A stretch of DNA of 64,000 bases from Symbiodinium natans (Eukaryota > Sar > Dinophyceae > Suessiales > Symbiodiniaceae), in the NCBI GenBank assembly GCA_905221605.1, contig CAJNDS010002001.1:62001-126000 (forward strand). Reading direction: 5' to 3'. A program made the position numbers and the translations under genes. Below are positions 28,063 to 36,999 of the stretch, in pieces. The notes beneath the pieces are model-generated. The model was not told the origin of the DNA. It saw only the letters and a program-made list of their open reading frames with translations, and searched no databases. Each line of letters begins with the position of its first letter. The stretch's first letter is position 1.

Positions 28063-28360
28063 CACAAATCGAAACCGTAAGCCCTCGAGCCTAAACCCTA
28101 GGCACTTCACCCTACACCCTACACCCTAAACCCTAAACCCTAAACCCAAAGCCCTTAACCCTAAAAGTCGCTGGACCCTGCGAGCCCGGTTTAGGGTGCT
28201 ATTTCGTCCCCAAGAGCCTGGTTCCTTCCATCCTCCGTTGGGTGGTGGATTTTTCGGGCTTAGGGAGAGTTCTAGCAAACCCTAACCCCAAACCCTAAAC
28301 CCGCCAAAACACCCCTAAACCCTGAACCCTAAAATCGAAACCCTAAATCCTACATGACAG

Positions 28361-28416
28361 AAATCGGCACCGATGCATTCTTCTACCCTATGGAGAACTC
28401 TCTCTCTGGGATTTAG
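28361..28416 (+). CDS. C-terminal exon
   Basis: After CATGACAG the plus frame reads IGTDAFFYPMENSLSGI then TAG (28414-28416). Confidence 0.5.
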
Positions 28417-28475
28417 GGTTTAAGGTTTAGGCTTTGGGCTTTAGGGTTGAACTAGGGGTTGTACAAGCTCTGTAC

Positions 28476-28537
28476 CGTTGAGCAGCTAAGGTGCTGGTGC
28501 TTGGCGGTGTGGTGTTCGCGCGAACTTCCGCAAAGCC
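28476..28537 (-). CDS. Exon with clear borders
   Basis: The exon runs from GTGACAG|GGCTTT to CAACG|GTACAG. The minus frame reads FAEVRANTTPPSTSTLAAQ. Confidence 0.6.
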
Positions 28538-28559
28538 CTGTCACAAGCCCAAAGGCTCC

Positions 28560-28745
28560 ATGTACCCGCACAGTATACACTTAAGGGCCCTAAGGCTACA
28601 GGAGAGGAACTCCATTTAATTCCAAGTATATACTATATGGGTGCATGGGCGGGACCCCGTATATGCCCCTTATATAGTTTATAACCTTGAGGGCCCATAC
28701 CCTTTGAAAGGAGGTAAGGGACCATAATTGAGGGGGCCATGTACC
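28560..28745. mobile_element. Family E element, diverged
   Basis: CATGTACCCG ... CCATGTACCTACC ends with GGGCCCATACC inside. It lies between the 28476 exon and minus-strand sequence at 28750-28990. Confidence 0.45.
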
Positions 28746-28749
28746 TACC

Positions 28750-28990
28750 CTTACAAACTCAGAACCCAAAAAAAACCCTGAGTCTCGAGCAGGTGAGAAG
28801 GAAAATCCCCACTCCCTCCGAAAAGTCTTTCCAACTCTCCTGGTATACAACACCGTCCCCCCTCGCCCACACCCAGCCCAGATGCAGACCCAAAGCATGC
28901 TAACCAAGGGTGACCACATCCGCATGCGCTACAGGGCTTGTCCTGGAACCTGTACCGCGTTTGAGATCTCAAACTCACCCTCCACAAGCC
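28750..28990 (-). CDS. Minus-strand coding stretch, structure unresolved
   Basis: Two open pieces: VEGEFEISNAVQ ending GTACAG|GTTCC, and GELERLFGGSGDFPSHLLET further 3'. At least one exon is likely, but the frames overlap and I cannot settle the splice pattern. Confidence 0.35.
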
Positions 28991-29124
28991 GTATAAGCCA
29001 TTAACCTTCCACAGCTAGGCCTAAGAGTAACTCAGGATACGGCGTTGTTGTTTGCAAAAGGTTTGTCAGGTAACCTAGCCTCTCAACAGGGGAACAGCCC
29101 AAATCCTAAACCTCATTGCTGTAC

Positions 29125-29310
29125 ACCCAATTCCCCAAATTCCCTAAACTCCCTAAATTCCCTAAGCTCCCTAAACTCCCTAAATTCCCTAAATTCCCTG
29201 AACTCCCTAAATTCCCTAAACTCCCGAAATTCCCTAAGCCATTGATCTTCCCTGATTCTAGAGCCTCCTGGTCCCTAAACTCCCTAAACTCCCTAAATTC
29301 CCTAAACCCT
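29125..29310. repeat. (CCCTAAATT/CCCTAAACT)n variant array
   Basis: 9-bp units CCCTAAATT, CCCTAAACT and CCCTAAGCT in tandem. They translate to Asn-Ser-Leu repeats, but no gene context supports that. Confidence 0.9.
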
Positions 29311-29430
29311 AAACCCTAAATTCCCTAAACCCTAAACCCTAAACCCTAAACCCTAAACCCTAAACCCTAAACCCTAAACCCTAAACCCTAAACCCTTGAT
29401 CTTCCCTGATTCTAAGGCCTCCTGTGGTCC
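29242..29430. repeat. 33-bp duplication around a telomere-like block
   Basis: TTGATCTTCCCTGATTCTA followed by AGCCTCCTGGTCC-like sequence occurs at 29242-29274 and 29396-29430. The DNA between is CCCTAAATT and CCCTAAA repeat. Confidence 0.85.
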
Positions 29431-29434
29431 CCGG

Positions 29435-29500
29435 AGAAGGCAGCGCTTGAGGCTTCGTTTCAGCGGCGGCCCGTCCAGGAAGAAGCCTTGCAACTGATTG
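29435..29500 (+). CDS. Exon after the duplicated segment
   Basis: The plus frame reads EKAALEASFQRRPVQEEALQ then LIVLI up to TAATAG|GGTTTAGG. Confidence 0.5.
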
Positions 29501-29788
29501 TCCTAATAGGGTTTAGGGTTTAGGGTTTAGGGTTTAGGGTTTAGGGTTTAGGGTTTAGGGTTTAGGGTTTAGGGTTTAGGGTTTAGGGTTTAGGGTCAGG
29601 GATCAGGGTTTAGGGTTTGGGTTTAGGGTGCAGGGTTCAGGATTTAGGGTTTAGAGCTTATAAGCTCTTGGTCAACCTTAGGCCCACAAACCCTAAACCC
29701 TTCAGGGCGTAGGGCTTAGATGCAGAGTCGAAGGTTTACCCCCAAACCCCAAACCGGGTTTAGGGTTTAGGGTTTAGGGTCCTAGACC

Positions 29789-29870
29789 CTGCAAATTCAG
29801 GCTTATTACGTCTCGCTAAGCAAGCCCCAAACTTGGAGCCGAACCCCCCGTATATTAAACGGAGGCTTAG
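29789..29870 (+). CDS. Exon-like island
   Basis: The plus frame reads LQIQAYYVSLSKPQTWSRTP then RILNGGL. Confidence 0.5.
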
Positions 29871-30119
29871 GGTGTAGGGTTTAGGGTTTAGGGTTTAGGG
29901 TTGAGGGTTGAGGGTTTAGGCCCCCCCCCCCCCCCCCCCAATAGAAACTCGAAACGTGTTTTTATTATGAGGGGGAGGTTTTCATCCGAATGTCATGTTT
30001 GGGGTCCACAGGGTTTCGGGTCTAGGCTGGGAAGGGAGGGAAGGGAGCTTCCGGATGTGGGTTGGCTTGAGGGTTTGGGGAGCCCTGAAACCCCCCCCCC
30101 CCACCTAACTGGGAATGGG

Positions 30120-30415
30120 GTTTAAAGGCGGGGTCGGTTTCGGCAGGATTTTCCGGAAAGTGGGGGGCGGGGATTACTCATCTTCGGCCTAGCCGTGCCG
30201 GTTATCATGGCACTCGTCGCATTCGTGCGACGAGTGGCGGTCCTCCAGGCCCCAGACCCTCTGGCTCGTCGTCCAGGCGGCACGCCGGGTTGGTGCACCT
30301 GTGCGCGCACCAGCCCGCCAGACGACGGCCGTCGGCCTCGTGATCGCCGGGAACGCGCCCGTCTCGCACATTCGCCGGGAGCAGCTGCGAGAGGACCCAA
30401 TTCAAACCAGTGAAC
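30120..30415 (-). CDS. GC-rich coding island, Cys/His-containing
   Basis: Two overlapping minus frames are open. One has WCAHRCTNPACRLDDEPEGL; the other has LEDRHSSHECDECHDNRHG. Both carry CxxC-type patterns. Either a frameshift or an intron may link them. A zinc-binding protein is possible; not recognised. Confidence 0.4.
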
Positions 30416-30527
30416 GACAGGGGTTAGGGTTTAGGGTTTAGGGTTTAGGGTTTAGGGTTTAGGGTTTAGGGTTCCGGGTTCAGGGTTTAGGGTTGTGGGT
30501 TGAGGGTTTAGGGTCTAAGGCTTAAGT

Positions 30528-30621
30528 CAAGGTTGGGACCAAGTCCGAAGAACTGAACACCTGTGGCCAAGCAGTGGCCTGGCAACAGCTCCCGAGGGCT
30601 GGCGGCCCCAAAGCCCTATAA
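30528..30621 (+). CDS. C-terminal exon
   Basis: After AAGTCAAG the plus frame reads GTKSEELNTCGQAVAWQQLP then RAGGPKAL and TAA (30619-30621). Confidence 0.55.
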
Positions 30622-30749
30622 GCCCTCGACCGTAAACAGCCTTTTTGGGAAAAACGAGCCCTGAAAGGGTTTAGGGTTTAGGGTTTAGGGTTTAGGGTTT
30701 AGGGTTTAGGGTTTAGGGTTTAGGGCTTAGGGTCCCTAAGCCCGCAACC

Positions 30750-30842
30750 GCCTTTAAAGGAAGCCCGAGAGAGATGCTCCAAGCCGCACTGCCCATCGCG
30801 GAGCTTTGTCTTACCTGGGCCAAGTTAGGAGATCAGTTCACG
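30750..30842. CDS. Exon-like island, strand uncertain
   Basis: The plus frame KPERDAPSRTAHRGALSYLG is open up to CACGT|GTTTAGG. On the minus strand CTTGGCCCAG|GTAAGAC is a strong donor. Cannot be decided by eye. Confidence 0.3.
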
Positions 30843-31228
30843 TGTTTAGGGTTTAGGGTTTAGGGCTTAGGGTTTGGGGTTTAGGGTTTAGGGTGTAGGG
30901 TTACTGAAATTGGAACCCTAGCAACTTTTGTATTTTAGCTGTTTCTTAGGAATTTAAGTGCCAACAAAATAAACAATCATTTCCAAGTTTCCATAAGTTC
31001 AGGCTTTACTTTAAGCCAAGGGCTTAGGGTTTAGGGCACCTATAACCCACTTAGAAGCCCCTTAAGTAGCCAAGAGCTATCATGTGTGGGTTGTGGTTTA
31101 GAAGTACATACCATGGGATCTTCTAGCCCATTAGGGTTTTAGGTTTAGGGTTTAGGGCTTGGGGTTTAGGGTCCAGGGTTTAGGGTTTAGGCTTACGCTT
31201 TGGGGTTTGGGGTTTAGGGTTTAGGGAC

Positions 31229-31300
31229 TTAGCGGCATCATGACCTCCCAGGAGGGTCCCGGGTTGCATAGGGCCGACGCCGCCCGAGGTTTGAGGGGCC
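31229..31300 (-). CDS. Exon-like island
   Basis: The minus frame reads LAPQTSGGVGPMQPGTLLGG then HDAAK. Confidence 0.45.
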
Positions 31301-31435
31301 AAGGAGTTAGGGTTTAGGGTTTAGGGTTTAGGGTTTAGGGTTTAGGGCTTAGGGTTTAGGGTTTAGGGTTAGGGTTTAGGGTTCGGTGTACTTCACCTGC
31401 ATCCCCACAACACCCCCCCCTCCCCCCCAACCACA

Positions 31436-31500
31436 CACCCCCTGAGTCAGACCCTGCAAGATACCTTGCTGGGGGTCTTCAGGGCATGCTAAAAGGGTTT
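31436..31500 (+). CDS. Exon-like island
   Basis: The plus frame reads PPESDPARYLAGGLQGMLKG. Confidence 0.45.
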
Positions 31501-31832
31501 TGGGTTTAGGGCAAAGGGTCCTTGGAGGTATGATTCAGGGTTTTTTTGTGTTTTCAGGGGGCTCTCGAAGCAGCTGAGTGTCAGAGCTCTGCTGGCGTGA
31601 TGGCCTCGCAGGGGCTCTCATCCACATCGAGGCCCTCCTGTCAAGTTAGAGCTTTCGGGTTCAGGGTTCAGGGGCTTTGGGGTTTAGAGGCTAGGGTTCA
31701 GGGTTTAGGGTTTAAGGTTTAGGCTTGAGGGTTTAGGGTTTGGGGTCCAGGGTTTAGGGTTTAGGGTACCTCCTGTCACAAGCAATCACTCAACCCAAGC
31801 GACTCCCTCCCTCCCGACCCCCCTTGTGCCCA

Positions 31833-31890
31833 GGAGTTCTGTGAGCTCATGTGCCCGCCAACCCCACGAAACTGCCCATGGTACATGCGG
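31833..31890 (+). CDS. Cys-rich exon
   Basis: After GTGCCCAG the plus frame reads EFCELMCPPTPRNCPWYMR; likely donor CGG|GTTTTTTG. Three Cys suggest a metal or disulfide motif. Confidence 0.5.
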
Positions 31891-31960
31891 GTTTTTTGTT
31901 CGGAGGGGGCCCAAAGGCGGATGGATAACTCGGGAACCAAAGGCGAACCCTATAGGGAAC

Positions 31961-32172
31961 CTTCACCCGAGAAATATTATTTGCTTAAGAAGCCCCCAAA
32001 AATGTGAAATTATAATTCCTATATTGCCCTTACAAGGAAGAATATTTTCATTTCTTGCGGGGGTTCTCAAGCAACTCGCAAAGAACTGCAAGAGTTCATG
32101 ACGGGTTCCGAGGGCCTGCGACACATCCGGGCGTAAAGATAGAGTGGATTGACCTCGCCGGCAGAATCCCAC
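31961..32172 (-). CDS. Two exons split by a GC-AG family O introner
   Basis: Exon 32073-32172 reads RPDVSQALGTRHELLQFFAS. Exon 31961-31983 continues SNNISRVK and ends AAG|GTTCCC. The intron 31984-32072 has the donor AGTT|GCTTGAGAACCCCC and the acceptor GGCTTCTTAAG|CAAAT. Confidence 0.6.
31984..32072 (-). mobile_element. Introner family O, GC-AG, 89 nt
   Basis: The ends GCTTGAGAACCCCCGC and GGGGGCTTCTTAAGC are inverted. The same family forms the 79-nt intron 35700-35778. Confidence 0.7.
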
Positions 32173-32299
32173 GACGTCCCTTAACCCTAAACTTCTAAAC
32201 CCTAAACCCTAAACCCTAGAGCTAGAAACCCCTGTTTGAAGCTTGGGAACCAAAAGTAGAAAACACGCTCAAAAAGCCCAAGCCAAAAGCCAAATACAG

Positions 32300-32371
32300 G
32301 GGTTGTCAGAGTCCATGTCTTATGAAGAAAAAACGATACTCTGTACTTACAGAAGCTTCCGGAATCTTAGG
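32300..32371 (+). CDS. Exon of 24 codons before a family E element
   Basis: The exon runs from ATACAG|GGGTTG to CTTAGG|GTAGATAC. It reads LSESMSYEEKTILCTYRSFR. The intron begins with family E sequence (GTAGATACAAGGTCCC). Confidence 0.6.
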
Positions 32372-32663
32372 GTAGATACAAGGTCCCTTAGCATGGGCCC
32401 TTAACAGGGGACCCCTTCTTGGGTATTGGAGTCTCGTCCACCCTAAACCTCACCCTACGCGGGCCTCTGGGGGAGTAAATGGAGGGGCAGTTGGGGATCT
32501 CTGGCCTAAAGTCTATAGTTGAATTTGGGGTGATAGAGTCTAGGGTTTATAGTGTTTTAAGTACCTAAACCCTAAACCCTAAACCCTAAACCCAAAACCC
32601 AAAACCCTAAACCCTGAACCCTAAACCCTAAACCCTACACCCTGAAACCTGAACCCTGAACCC

Positions 32664-32756
32664 TTAGCCAGCGGGCAGACAACGAGAAGTAGCGCCAGCT
32701 TCATCCGGACACGCCGGGCAGCTTCAGCAGCATCACAAGCGTCATGGCTCCGAAAC
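32664..32756 (-). CDS. Exon with a signal-peptide-like segment
   Basis: The minus frame reads HDACDAAEAARRVRMKLALL then LVVCPLAK. RMKLALLLVVCPLA looks like a membrane or signal segment. Confidence 0.5.
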
Positions 32757-32934
32757 CCACCCCCCCCCCTCCTGGGTTTAGGGTTTAGGGCTTAGGGTTT
32801 AGGGTGGCACCCTGGGCCGTTTTGGGGCTTAGGCTTTCGCACCTCGGGTTGAGAGGAATTTGGGGCTTATAGGGTTTTGGGTTTATATATAGGGCTTGAG
32901 GATATTGAAGCCCCAAACAAACACCTCTTTTCTA

Positions 32935-33012
32935 CCCTCGTGGTGCCTCGCGTGGAAACGCCGGCCGGGGAAGGTCTGAGCCAAATCGGCCTCACGAAGC
33001 TTTGTGAACCCT
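32935..33012 (-). CDS. Exon, basic
   Basis: The minus frame reads FTKLREADLAQTFPGRRFHA then RHHEGRKE and ends AAAGAG|GTGTTTG. Confidence 0.6.
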
Positions 33013-33104
33013 CGAAACCTTAACGCCGAAAACCCTAAACCCTTAACCCTAAACCCTAAACTCTAAACCCTAAACCCTAAACCCTAAACCCTAAACCCTA
33101 AGCA

Positions 33105-33190
33105 GAGATTCTGAAGAAGCTAACCGCGGAACCGACCGTTCATTCAATTCGTTTACGATTTTATAGGGCGCCTTACAGGCCGAAATATCA
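33105..33190 (+). CDS. Exon-like island
   Basis: The plus frame reads AEILKKLTAEPTVHSIRLRF then YRAPYRPKY, ending ATCA|GTAAAG. Confidence 0.55.
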
Positions 33191-33242
33191 GTAAAGATGA
33201 TATGACTAAGAAACTAACAACAAACTTTAAACGGATACAAAA

Positions 33243-33323
33243 ATGTCACAGATTTTCAAGAGCTCGCTCATGCTGGTCGTTTTTTTGCTTGCACATGCCG
33301 TTGCAAAAACTTTCAGGCGCTAG
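33243..33323 (+). CDS. Small frame with a signal peptide start
   Basis: ATG at 33243 opens MSQIFKSSLMLVVFLLAHAV then AKTFRR and TAG. A short basic head, a hydrophobic core and AHA at a cleavage-like site are typical of a secretory signal. It may be a first exon with GC donor (TTTCAG|GCGC) rather than a whole gene. Confidence 0.5.
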   Translation: MSQIFKSSLMLVVFLLAHAVAKTFRR

Positions 33324-33501
33324 ACCCTGAACATGAAACCCTAAACCATCAGCCAGAAAACGATGGCTAGGGTGTCGCTGACTGGGGAGCTGAGCTCATA
33401 CATTTTAATACATACAGTCAGTGAGTGAACAGATGAACAGGAAGAACGTGGACAAGTTACCGCATTAAAGGACCCTTGAACAGCCCCAACAAAGAACTTC
33501 G

Positions 33502-33811
33502 TTGATACAATGGGGGGCTTTCATGTCTTGTTCATGCTACAAAAGGCTTCAGCTCTACCTCCAGCTGAATGGTGCTTGTCACACAATTCCAATCCTGCAG
33601 GGAAGTCTGAAGAAGCTCCTCTTGGAGAGGATCCCCCAAGCTCCCAAAGAATACCAAAGTAAGGCAGGGCACCAGCCCTCACCTGCAAGATGACAGTGTC
33701 AACATCCCATGGTGCATTGTTGTCATCTCCGAGGAGTCTGCTCAAATCTTCTGGGACTGGCCTCCTCATTCTTGGTGGGCTCCGTCTTCGGGGACCACTA
33801 CCACTTGCTGA
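33502..33811 (+). CDS. Two-exon gene overlapping the minus-strand gene at its 3' end
   Basis: Exon 33502-33655 (or Met at 33523) reads YKRLQLYLQLNGACHTIPIL and then LLLERIPQAPKEYQ, ending CAAA|GTAAGG. Exon 33690-33811, after CTGCAAG, reads DSVNIPWCIVVISEESAQIF then WDWPPHSWW and stops at TGA. Total 91 residues. The last 46 bp are antisense to 33766-33831. Confidence 0.5.
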
Positions 33812-34426
33812 ATGGCCTGCAGGGCGCTATCCTCAGCATGGATGCTTGACCAGGAAACCTTATAAAGGTCTGGAACGGTTTCCCAAGAAGACATAAATGC
33901 AAACCGACCCCTTGCATTTATGGTTTAGAACTGCGGGGTGGGTGAATAAGAATTAAGTTTTCTTGCAATGTCCTTACTTTTGTCTGCTGGCCTGCTTCAC
34001 TTCCTCTAGTAGACCGTTCCCTCCCAGCAGCTGCCTTGGCTCCTGGCAGCACCACCCTGAACTGTTAAAAACAAAGGTGTAGCTTCCCAACTAAAACCCA
34101 AAACCTAACCCTAAACCCTAAACCCTAAACCTGAAACATCAAATCTCGAGCCCATATCACAGTCCAGCCTGCAGCTGCCAGACTCACGGGCCTTCTTGGG
34201 GAATTGCTTCTTGTGCCTGAAAGACACCAGGGAAACTGCCCAGTAGCTTGACTCCACTAGCCTCGCCACAGCTCCATCCGGCCTGGCCTCCCTGGGACCA
34301 TGGAGGAAATTTCTCCTCTGGGAGGCAAGCCTCTCCCACGGGGGGCACATACATCATTTGCACGGTAGGGTGAGCCCAAAACACTCCTGCTGCAGCAAAC
34401 GTCATATGGGAATGGGAAGCTTGCAA
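33766..34426 (-). CDS. Four-exon small protein (86 residues)
   Basis: Exons 34340-34426, 34188-34216, 33978-34056 and 33766-33831 (87+29+79+66 nt) form 87 codons with stop. They read MTFAAAGVFWAHPTVQMMYV, AQEAIPQEG, VVLPGAKAAAGRERSTRGSE and DSALQAIQQVVVVPEDGAHQ. Donors are GTGGGA, GTGAGT and GTAAGG; acceptors TTTCAG, GTTCAG and GCTGAG. These introns are ordinary, without telomere blocks. Start chosen as the first Met in frame (34426). Function unknown. Confidence 0.65.
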
Positions 34427-34661
34427 AGCAGAGTGGCCACGAAAGCTTCCAAAGCCCTGAAGCCTTAAAGCCTTAAGCGCTGAAACCTTAAGCCTTGAAG
34501 CCTAGAGCCTACAGCCTAAAGCCTGAATTTTCCTTGTGCAAAAACACATGTTGTCACCTTAAACCCTGTACCCTTGAAAAAGAAAACCAACTTGTAAGAT
34601 GTCTATTGGATGTTGGAATGCATGCTCAACAAAAATGTTAACCTTTTCGTGGTCTTAGCTA

Positions 34662-34772
34662 TGCCCCAACTTTTTCGGCTCGCCAAAAATAACCCCGCGC
34701 GTCGCAACCTTGGTCGAATCGCTTGGGGTGAATTGGCCGCCACCGTTGTACTGGATTCGGCCTTTTCAGGTT
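34662..34772 (+). CDS. Exon, basic then hydrophobic
   Basis: After GTCTTAG the plus frame reads MPQLFRLAKNNPARRNLGRI then AWGELAATVVLDSAF and ends TTTTCAG|GTTTTC. Confidence 0.55.
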
Positions 34773-34819
34773 TTCAGGGTCTTTAGGGTTTGTAGGGTTT
34801 AGGGTATGGACCTGATCAT

Positions 34820-34925
34820 GAAAGAACACTAGGTTCTGAAAAAATGTCAGAACGTTTTGGTCAAAAGGTCAAAACGTTCGATCATAACTTGTCCGGTCTA
34901 AAAACCGTATGCAATATCTACAAAC
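34820..34925. other. AT-rich stretch with an inverted repeat
   Basis: AACGTTTTGGTC and GGTCAAAACGTT (34851-34879) are inverted copies separated by a few bases. No exon seen. Confidence 0.4.
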
Positions 34926-35104
34926 CCTAAACCCTGAAGAACAAGCCCTAAACCCTAAACTGATTCTTGCCAGAGACTTCGCCCCTGAACACACAGCCTA
35001 AACCCCAAACATGCATGTGCCCCGACTCGGAAACCACCGAAACCCTGAACTCTGAGCAACGATTTGGGGTTTCAGGGATTCGGAGCATTTAGGGTTTGGG
35101 GTTG

Positions 35105-35195
35105 TGGTTGCATGAGCCCACAACTCTAACCGTTTGGGGCTGAGAGTTGGGACAGTTGGCCTTACAACTTGAAGCCTTGCCCCCAGCACTGGCTC
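35105..35195 (-). CDS. Exon-like island, Cys-containing
   Basis: The minus frame reads GASAGGKASSCKANCPNSQP then QTVRVVGSCNHN. Confidence 0.45.
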
Positions 35196-35507
35196 CCTAA
35201 ACCTTAAATAACCCTAAACCCTAAACCCTAAACCCTGAACCCTAAACCCCATTATGAGGGACACTACGCGGGTGAGCCATTACAACTAGATTCCTACATG
35301 GGACGTTACTAGTCCGGCGAACAGTGTAAGCACACCCGCATATTGGGTCCTCAAGGAAGAACCCCAAACAAAAACAAACAATGTATATATGGGGTTTAGG
35401 GTTTATAGGGCACCTGAAATCCTGACCTTAATCGAGCGCTAACTTTCAGGTTTTGAGCTTTGAAGGCTCAACTGAGACAGTGCGGCTATGTCGTTTTAGC
35501 GGCTTAG

Positions 35508-35593
35508 ATTGTGAAGTTTCGGCCCTTCTTGGATTTATATGTTGTGCTGTTCGTTCAAAGCTAGCATTCTTGGGCAACCCATCTGCGCCGTAG
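35508..35593 (+). CDS. C-terminal exon, hydrophobic
   Basis: After GGCTTAG the plus frame reads CEVSALLGFICCAVRSKLAF then LGNPSAP and TAG (35591-35593). Confidence 0.55.
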
Positions 35594-35657
35594 ACTCGAA
35601 GACAGTCACTCCGAAGCCCTAAACCCTAAGTCCCAAACCCTAATGCTTGGACAAAAG

Positions 35658-35793
35658 TGGCCTTTTTCTCGGCTCATCACCTACCATTTGCTTCAGAACC
35701 CCCCCCGAACACAAATAGAAGACATTATTCCTCAATGAAGGCATGACTATTCTTTGTTGTTTTTAGGGGGTTCTTAAGCACATAGCAAAGTAG
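35658..35793 (+). CDS. C-terminal exons split by a GC-AG family O introner
   Basis: The first exon reads KVAFFSAHHLPF up to TTT|GCTTCAG. Intron 35700-35778 ends TTCTTAAG. The second exon reads HIAK and TAG. The intron ends (GCTTCAGAACCCCC / GGGGGTTCTTAAGC) match the intron at 31984. Confidence 0.55.
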
Positions 35794-35816
35794 TCAACCC
35801 GAAACCCCCTGTGAAA

Positions 35817-36013
35817 ACCCTTAAACCCTTAAACCCTTAAACCCTTAAACCCTTAACCCCTTAACCCCTTAAACCCTTAAACCCTTAACCCCTTAACCCC
35901 TTAAACCCTTAAACCCTTAAACCCTTAAACCCTTAAACCCTTAAACCCTTAAACCCTTAACCCTAAACCCTAAACCCTTAAACCCTTAAACCCTTAAACC
36001 CTTAAACCCTTAA
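35817..36013. repeat. (CCCTTAAA)n variant array
   Basis: About 24 octamers CCCTTAAA/CCCCTTAA with a few heptamers. The sister array is at 9995-10105. Confidence 0.95.
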
Positions 36014-36039
36014 ACTCTAAACGATTTTGATCAGTAGGG

Positions 36040-36148
36040 CGAGAAGCGCTGGGTCATGGCTGCCTGGGGAGCGCGAGCACCGCTTTGCTCACCTTCCCAT
36101 CCACCTCGTGCCTTCCACCAAGGACCACACCGGCAACCTCGCAGACGG
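36040..36148 (+). CDS. Exon-like island, frame uncertain
   Basis: The island ends CAGACG|GTTTAGGG. Two plus frames are open (for example REALGHGCLGSASTALLTFP). Splice and frame cannot be fixed. Confidence 0.3.
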
Positions 36149-36419
36149 TTTAGGGTTTAGGGTTTAGGGTTTAGGGTTTAGGGTTTAGGGTTTAGGGTTT
36201 AGGGTTTAGGGTTTCCGGCTTAGGGCTAACCCTCAAAGTTGAAGTCGCATACCCTATGCTGCTGGAATCCCTGTTGAGGTGTCGGAACACAACAAAACCC
36301 CTTTTGGGGAAATGTGTCACATAAGAACCTTTTTAAGGAATATGTAGAGTAACCCTAAACCCGAAACCCGAAACCCGAAACCCTAAACCCTAAACCCTAA
36401 ACCCTAAGTCTATATCCAC

Positions 36420-36850
36420 CTATATATACCCTTTAGGGTGAGTTTGTTGGGTCTCATGGTGTGCCATAGGGCTTTCTTGCTTGAGGGGGCTATCCTTCCA
36501 AGGGTAGTTTCAGGGGCCCTTAATATTGTCCCTAATATTGATTATCCCTCCTCCTATAAACGGTTCTGAAGTATGGGCCCTTGGGTTGTATAGGGTATAT
36601 GAGGGGTATATGAGGGGTCCCCTTTTAAGGGCCCGACACTCGGGGACTATGTAACTGCCCTAAGAATCTTATTCACCTAACTGGTTGGCAGTCGGGAATT
36701 TGGAAACTAGCTCCCTATATTGGTTCTCCCTTCAAGGGGACATAAGGTACCTTTGGGAACTAGTTTCCTTCTTAGTCGTCCCTTTAAAGGAGTATAAGGT
36801 ATCAGATCCCCTTAGTAAGCTTCCTAGGAACCTACCAAAAAAAGCAAGTA
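36420..36850. other. Cluster of family E and family V elements, no exon
   Basis: 36530-36665 is family E. 36709-36770 has inverted GGAAACTAGCTCCC / GGGAACTAGTTTCC (family V). The remainder is similar low-coding sequence. Confidence 0.45.
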
Positions 36851-36999
36851 ACCCGAAATACACCCTAAGCACTGCACCGTTCCCCGAAAGTAGGTATTGG
36901 GGGTCCTCTCACCTCGAGGACCAGATGAACTCGAAAAGGGGTTTAGGGTAGGGTTTAGGGTTTAGGGTTTAGGGCTAGGGTTTAGGTTTTCATACACCT

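Noticed and set aside
29045-29319. Asn-Ser-Leu and Phe-Pro-Lys-Leu repeat proteins
   Set aside because: Frames of a 9-bp CCCTAAATT array; several frames are open at once and no exon borders are present.
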